Of a stretch of 64,000 nt of DNA, positions 60,038-64,000 are shown piece by piece (position 1 is the first letter of the stretch; every line of letters starts with the position of its first letter). The stretch covers positions 62,001 through 126,000 of the forward strand of contig DATGZN010000093.1 of NCBI GenBank assembly GCA_035297145.1, in the 5' to 3' direction. A program made the translations under genes and the position numbers. This stretch comes from QHXW01 sp035297145. GTDB lineage: Bacteria > Acidobacteriota > Terriglobia > Bryobacterales > Bryobacteraceae. The notes beneath the pieces were generated by a model that saw only the letters and a list, made by a program, of their open reading frames with translations, was not told where the DNA came from and made no database searches.

Positions 60038-60982
60038 GTGGCAACCCTCATAGCGGCTCAACCGATCACGCAAGTTGCGGCGACGGATCTGGTGCGCGAT
60101 CTGGACCTTACCGATGATGAGGTGCAGTACCTGCTCGATCTCGCCGGAAAGGTCAAGCGCGCGCCGGCGAAGTTTGCGCGGGCGCTCGCCGGTAAGTACA
60201 TCTGCCTGCTGTTCGAGAAGCCGTCGCTGCGCACACGTCTGACTTTCGATCTGGCCATTAAGCAACTGGGCGGCGATTCCGTGGTGAGCGAAGGCCCCGT
60301 GGACGGACGCGAGCCGCTGAAAGATGTCGCGCGCAACCTGGAGCGGTGGGTGCAAGGCATTGTAGCGCGCACGTTCTCGCAGACCACCATCGAGGAACTG
60401 GCGAGCTGGTCGTCGGCTCCGGTCATCAACGCGCTGAGCGATCTCTATCATCCCTGCCAGGCATTGGCGGACGTATTCACGCTGCGTGAACGGTTCGGCG
60501 AACTGCGCGGGTTGAAACTCGCATTCGTTGGCGACGGCAACAACGTAGCGCATTCGCTGATGCTCAGCGCGGTCCGGCTGGGCGTCGATTTCGCGATCTC
60601 GACACCCCAGGGATACGCGCCGAACGCGGAAATTGTCGCGCAAGCGGAAGGCCTTGCCGCGGTCTCGGGTGCGCGGTTACAAGTGACTAATGACCCTGCC
60701 AAGGCGGTCGCCGGTGCCAGCGCGGTCTACACCGATGTCTGGACCAGCATGGGCAAGGAGAAGGAATCGGTGAAGCGGCGGAAGCAGTTCGCCGAGCACC
60801 AGGTGAACGCCGACCTGATGGCGCACGCCCGGCCCGACGCCGTGTTCATGCATTGCCTGCCCGCCAAGCGCGGCGAAGAAGTTACGGACGAAGTGATCGA
60901 ATCCGGCCAATCCATCGTTTTCGACCAGGCCGAGAACCGGCTCCACGCACAGAAGGCGCTGCTGTTGATGATGTTACGCTAG
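60038..60982 (+). CDS. argF: Ornithine carbamoyltransferase
   Basis: 314 aa from GTG with a GGAGG site. Converts ornithine and carbamoyl phosphate to citrulline. Carbamoyl-phosphate motif SLRTRLTF, second motif HPCQALADVFTL, and the catalytic FMHCLPAKRGEE (Cys-Leu-Pro) are present. The ornithine-binding loop with VWTSMGKEKE is typical. Length is normal. First gene of the arginine operon; regulated by ARG boxes in its promoter. The gap to argG is 78 bp. Confidence 0.96.
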   Translation: MATLIAAQPITQVAATDLVRDLDLTDDEVQYLLDLAGKVKRAPAKFARALAGKYICLLFEKPSLRTRLTFDLAIKQLGGDSVVSEGPVDGREPLKDVARNLERWVQGIVARTFSQTTIEELASWSSAPVINALSDLYHPCQALADVFTLRERFGELRGLKLAFVGDGNNVAHSLMLSAVRLGVDFAISTPQGYAPNAEIVAQAEGLAAVSGARLQVTNDPAKAVAGASAVYTDVWTSMGKEKESVKRRKQFAEHQVNADLMAHARPDAVFMHCLPAKRGEEVTDEVIESGQSIVFDQAENRLHAQKALLLMMLR

Positions 60983-61060
60983 GTGTTCGGGTGCCAGTTC
61001 TCAGGTTCTAGTGCTAATGAAAAGCTGCCGGGATCTGACAAAGCCTAGCACCTAAAACCT

Positions 61061-62290
61061 ATGAAACCAACCAAGGTAGCCCTCGCTTACTCCGGCGGGC
61101 TTGATACTTCGATCATCATTCCCTGGCTGAAGGAGAACTATCACTGCGATGTGGTCGCGGTGTGCGGGGATATTGGGCAAGGGGACGACGAACTCGCCGG
61201 ACTCGAAGAGAAGGCGCGCAAGACCGGCGCGTCGGAAGTGCATATCGCGGACCTGCGCGAGGAGTTTGTCACGGAGTACCTCTGGCGCGTAGTGCGCGCG
61301 GGCGGAATCTACGAGGATAAGTATCTGCTGGGGACCTCCATTGCGCGGCCGCTGCTGGCCAAAAAGCAGGTGGAAGTTGCGCTGCGCACGGGCTGCGACG
61401 CGCTGGCGCATGGTTGCACAGGGAAGGGCAATGACCAGGTCCGGTTCGAGCTGACCTATAAAGCGCTCGCGCCGCACCTTGCCGTAATCGCGCCATGGCG
61501 GGAGTGGACCATCAAGTCGCGGGAAGACGCGCTCGGATACGCGGCGCAGCACAACGTGCCGGTATCGCAATCGACGAAGAAGATCTACAGCCGCGACCGC
61601 AATATCTGGCACATTTCGCACGAGGGCGGCGCGCTCGAAGATCCCGCTAATGCGGCACCAGATGAGATCTGGATGCTGACGAAGAGCCCCAAAGACGCGC
61701 AGGATAAACCAGCGGAAGTGACCATTGGCTTCGAGAAGGGCACGCCCGTTTCGCTCGATGGTGAGCGGTTGAGCGGCGTGGCTCTGCTCGAAAAGCTCAA
61801 TAAGCTGGGGGGTGCGCACGGCATCGGACGCATTGATCTGGTAGAGAACCGGTTTGTGGGGATGAAGTCGCGCGGCTGCTACGAAACGCCGGGCGGCACG
61901 CTGATTCTGGCGGCGCATCGGGAACTCGAAGCACTGACGCTCGACAAAAACACGCTGCACTACAAGCAGCGGCTGGCGCTCGATTACGCGGAGATGGTTT
62001 ACAACGGGCTGTGGTTTACACCGCTGCGCGAGGCGCTGGACGCGTTCTTCGAAACGGTGTCGTCAACCACGACGGGCGAAGTGACGCTCCGGCTGTACAA
62101 AGGCAATCTGGAACCGGTGAGCCGTAAGTCCCCGTATTCGCTTTACTCGCTCGACATCGCCAGCTTCACCATGGGCGCGAGCTACGATCAGAAAGACGCG
62201 CGCGGGTTCATCAACCTGATCGGGCTGCCGATCCAGGTGCGAGCGGCCCTTGAAGCCAAAAAGAGCGGCAAGCCCGCGGCACACGCATGA
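61061..62290 (+). CDS. argG: Argininosuccinate synthase
   Basis: 409 aa. Joins citrulline and aspartate using ATP. The N-type PP-loop AYSGGLDTSIIIPWL is at the N-terminus, followed by GIYEDKYLLGTSIARPL, the LAHGCTGKGNDQVRFEL motif and GRNIWHISHEGG-like (DRNIWHISHEGG) regions. Normal length. Its stop overlaps the argH start (ATGA). The 78-bp gap before it has degenerate TAGGTTCTAG-like heptamers but no clear regulatory site. Confidence 0.97.
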   Translation: MKPTKVALAYSGGLDTSIIIPWLKENYHCDVVAVCGDIGQGDDELAGLEEKARKTGASEVHIADLREEFVTEYLWRVVRAGGIYEDKYLLGTSIARPLLAKKQVEVALRTGCDALAHGCTGKGNDQVRFELTYKALAPHLAVIAPWREWTIKSREDALGYAAQHNVPVSQSTKKIYSRDRNIWHISHEGGALEDPANAAPDEIWMLTKSPKDAQDKPAEVTIGFEKGTPVSLDGERLSGVALLEKLNKLGGAHGIGRIDLVENRFVGMKSRGCYETPGGTLILAAHRELEALTLDKNTLHYKQRLALDYAEMVYNGLWFTPLREALDAFFETVSSTTTGEVTLRLYKGNLEPVSRKSPYSLYSLDIASFTMGASYDQKDARGFINLIGLPIQVRAALEAKKSGKPAAHA

Positions 62291-63669
62291 AGCTGTGGGG
62301 AGGGCGCTTCGAGAGCGGGCCCTCCGAAGTTTTCGAGCGCTTCTCCGGCTCCCTGCATTTCGATAAGCGGCTGATCGACGCCGATATTCGCGGCTCGCAG
62401 GCGTTTGCCCGCGCGCTCGAACGTGTGGGGATCCTCACCGCGGAAGAACGCGGCCGTATTGTCGAAGCTTTCGAACAAATCCGCACGGAAGCGCACGACT
62501 CCGCGTTTTTCGATGGCGCGACCGATGAAGATGTCCACACGCTGGTGATCCGCAAACTCAAGGAGCGAGCAGGGGACGTCGCGGATAAGATCCACACAGG
62601 CCGCAGCCGCAACGAGCAGGTGTCGCTCGATATGCGGCTGTGGCTGCGTGAGGAGTGTGACCGCGTGCGCGGGCTGATGGCTGATCTTGCGGTTGCGCTG
62701 CTCGATCTTGCAGGGCGATATCCGGATGCCGTGATTCCCGGCTACACGCATATGCGCCGCGCACAGGCGGTGCTCTGGCCGCACTACTTGCTGGCTTATT
62801 TTGAGATGCTGTTCCGCGATGCGGAGCGTTTCTCGGAAGCGCGGCGGCGCGCCAATATCCTGCCGCTCGGCTCCGGTGCGCTAGCCGGCAGCGGGTTTCC
62901 GTTCGACCGCGAGGCCATCGCGCGCGATCTCGGTTTCGAAGCAATTACGCGCAACAGCATGGATGTTTCCGCCGATCGCGATTTCGTTCTCGACTTCCTT
63001 TATGCGGCATCGACCACCATGCTGCACCTGAGCCGGCTGGCGGAGGATTGGATTCTCTACTCGAGCGAGGAGTTCAGTTGGCTGGAACTGGGTGACGGCG
63101 TGACCAGCGGATCGAGCCTGATGCCGCAAAAGAAGAATCCGGATTCGCTCGAGCTGATTCGCGGCAAATGCGGGCGCGTCATCGGATGTTTGAACGCAAT
63201 GTTAGTGACCATGAAGGGCCTGCCGTTGACGTACAATCGCGACATGCAGGAGGATAAAGAGCCGCTGTTCGAGGCTGCCGATCAATTGGCGGGATCGCTC
63301 GAAATGGCTCGCGTGGTTGCCGATTCCGTGAAGCTAAGTGCGGAGCGGCCGCGCGAAGCCGCCGCCGATAGCTGGGTAGTAGCGACAGACCTGGCCGAGG
63401 CCCTCTCACGGGCCGGCGTTCCGTTTCACCGTGCGCATCAAATTGTCGGCAAGCTAGTGCTCGAAAGCGTGCGGCGCGGCAAGAAGCCCGCGCAATGGAC
63501 GGCGGCTGAGCTGGCGGCATTCGCCCCTGAATTCCAGCCGGAAATGGCGCGGCTGCTCGATCCCGCCGAAGGCATGAAGTCGCGTGAAGTACCCGGCGGA
63601 ACGGGACCCGCGGCGGTGAGGCAAGCGCTGGCCGACGCTCGCGTACGCCTCGCTCAAATGCGCGCATGA
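62287..63669 (+). CDS. argH: Argininosuccinate lyase
   Basis: 460 aa. Splits argininosuccinate into arginine and fumarate; member of the fumarase/aspartase superfamily. Signature SGSSLMPQKKNPDSLELIRGK with the catalytic serine loop, and the substrate-binding TGRSRNEQVSLDMRLWLRE and YTHMRRAQAV segments are all visible. Normal length. Overlaps both argG and argR by 4 bp. Confidence 0.97.
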   Translation: MKLWGGRFESGPSEVFERFSGSLHFDKRLIDADIRGSQAFARALERVGILTAEERGRIVEAFEQIRTEAHDSAFFDGATDEDVHTLVIRKLKERAGDVADKIHTGRSRNEQVSLDMRLWLREECDRVRGLMADLAVALLDLAGRYPDAVIPGYTHMRRAQAVLWPHYLLAYFEMLFRDAERFSEARRRANILPLGSGALAGSGFPFDREAIARDLGFEAITRNSMDVSADRDFVLDFLYAASTTMLHLSRLAEDWILYSSEEFSWLELGDGVTSGSSLMPQKKNPDSLELIRGKCGRVIGCLNAMLVTMKGLPLTYNRDMQEDKEPLFEAADQLAGSLEMARVVADSVKLSAERPREAAADSWVVATDLAEALSRAGVPFHRAHQIVGKLVLESVRRGKKPAQWTAAELAAFAPEFQPEMARLLDPAEGMKSREVPGGTGPAAVRQALADARVRLAQMRA

Positions 63670-64000
63670 GCAAGAGCTTCCGCCAGGGACAGATTCTCAA
63701 ACTGGTCCACGCGAAGTCCATTTACACGCAGGACGAGTTGGCTCAAGAGCTGAAAAAACTCGGTGTCACCGCCACGCAAGTGACGCTCTCGCGGGACATC
63801 CGCGAACTCGGGCTCGCCAAGACGCCCGAGGGCTACCGCCAGATCACGGCGTCAGAAGCTGGTCCGACACTGGAAACGCTCGCCGCTGAATTCCTGCTCG
63901 ACGTGCGCCTGGCGCAGAACCTGATCGTACTGAAGACCTCGCCGGGTCACGCCAATTCCGTAGCCGTTGCGCTGGATGACAGAGAGTGGCCGGAAGTCGT
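63666..64000 (+). CDS. argR: Arginine repressor ArgR, 3'-truncated by window edge
   Basis: 111 codons seen. The N-terminal winged-helix DNA-binding domain has SFRQGQILKLVHAKSIYTQDEL and the recognition helix TQVTLSRDIRELGLAK, as in ArgR/AhrC. The C-terminal arginine-binding hexamer domain begins (LIVLKTSPGHANSVAVALDD) and continues past the window. The ATG overlaps the argH stop, so the repressor is translated with the enzymes it controls through the boxes at 59987-60022. Confidence 0.95.
   Translation, partial: MSKSFRQGQILKLVHAKSIYTQDELAQELKKLGVTATQVTLSRDIRELGLAKTPEGYRQITASEAGPTLETLAAEFLLDVRLAQNLIVLKTSPGHANSVAVALDDREWPEV

Noticed and set aside
60983..61060. Regulatory RNA or attenuator between argF and argG
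   Set aside because: Only degenerate TAGGTTCTAG-like heptamers are visible, with no stable fold or leader ORF.

Overview
The window is a gene-dense, GC-rich chromosomal segment that looks like an acidobacterium of the Solibacter/Bryobacter type. The pointers are permeases of the Acidobacteria-expanded MacB/FtsX ('ADOP') type, winged-helix/TPR regulators, a PEP-CTERM protein, many Tat-exported oxidoreductase- and amidohydrolase-type proteins, and palindromic intergenic repeats. The lineage is an inference from gene content and style; no rRNA is present.

Layout. 1-4.1 kb: a compatible-solute cluster (sugar-phosphoglycerate phosphatase, cut by the window edge; glucosyl-3-phosphoglycerate synthase-like enzyme; second glycosyltransferase; channel-like membrane protein), probably for glucosylglycerate. 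4.2-10.9 kb: a coiled-coil membrane protein, a thiamine-binding-type protein, a c-type heme protein, secreted proteins including a PEP-CTERM protein, and a class A beta-lactamase fold fused to a degenerate M29 aminopeptidase fold. 11-13.4 kb: two winged-helix regulators. 13.4-19.1 kb: valS-nadC-birA-coaX plus one unknown gene, coupled by start/stop overlaps. 19-27.6 kb: PspC, amidohydrolase, DedA, Gfo/Idh, ADOP permease, YrdC, PanE and an acyltransferase-like membrane protein. 27.7-35.7 kb: MacB-like permeases and an ABC-2 exporter. 35.8-37.5 kb: an ECF42-type sigma factor with its YCII partner and a candidate autoregulated promoter. 37.6-46.8 kb: TPR protein, rarA, rRNA methyltransferase, DUF218, nitrilase, DUF362, J-domain protein and a second acyltransferase. 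46.8-49.4 kb: another MacB pair. 49.7-53 kb: zwf-opcA-pgl, the oxidative pentose phosphate entry. 53.1-57 kb: receiver-like protein, trpD and sucC-sucD-ndk. 60-64 kb: argF-argG-argH-argR with promoter and ARG boxes; argR is cut by the window end.

The most unusual part is 57167-59937, a complete IS1595-family element. It has 25-bp terminal inverted repeats (22/25 identical) and a perfect 8-bp target duplication (AAACAAAC), and it sits just upstream of the argF promoter. Besides the transposase it carries a 52-codon antisense ORF, a 222-aa unknown protein whose start codon lies in a 12-bp stem, a decameric repeat array, a 12-codon leader ORF beside alternative hairpins, and a 131-aa unknown protein. 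It also carries a tRNA gene with an 8-bp acceptor stem, a 4-bp T-stem, a long variable arm, G73 and anticodon UAU. This matches the 'allo-tRNA' type (8/4 cloverleaf, serine-like body) reported in Acidobacteria. A seryl-type tRNA reading isoleucine AUA codons, spread by a transposon, is the leading candidate for an unusual system here.
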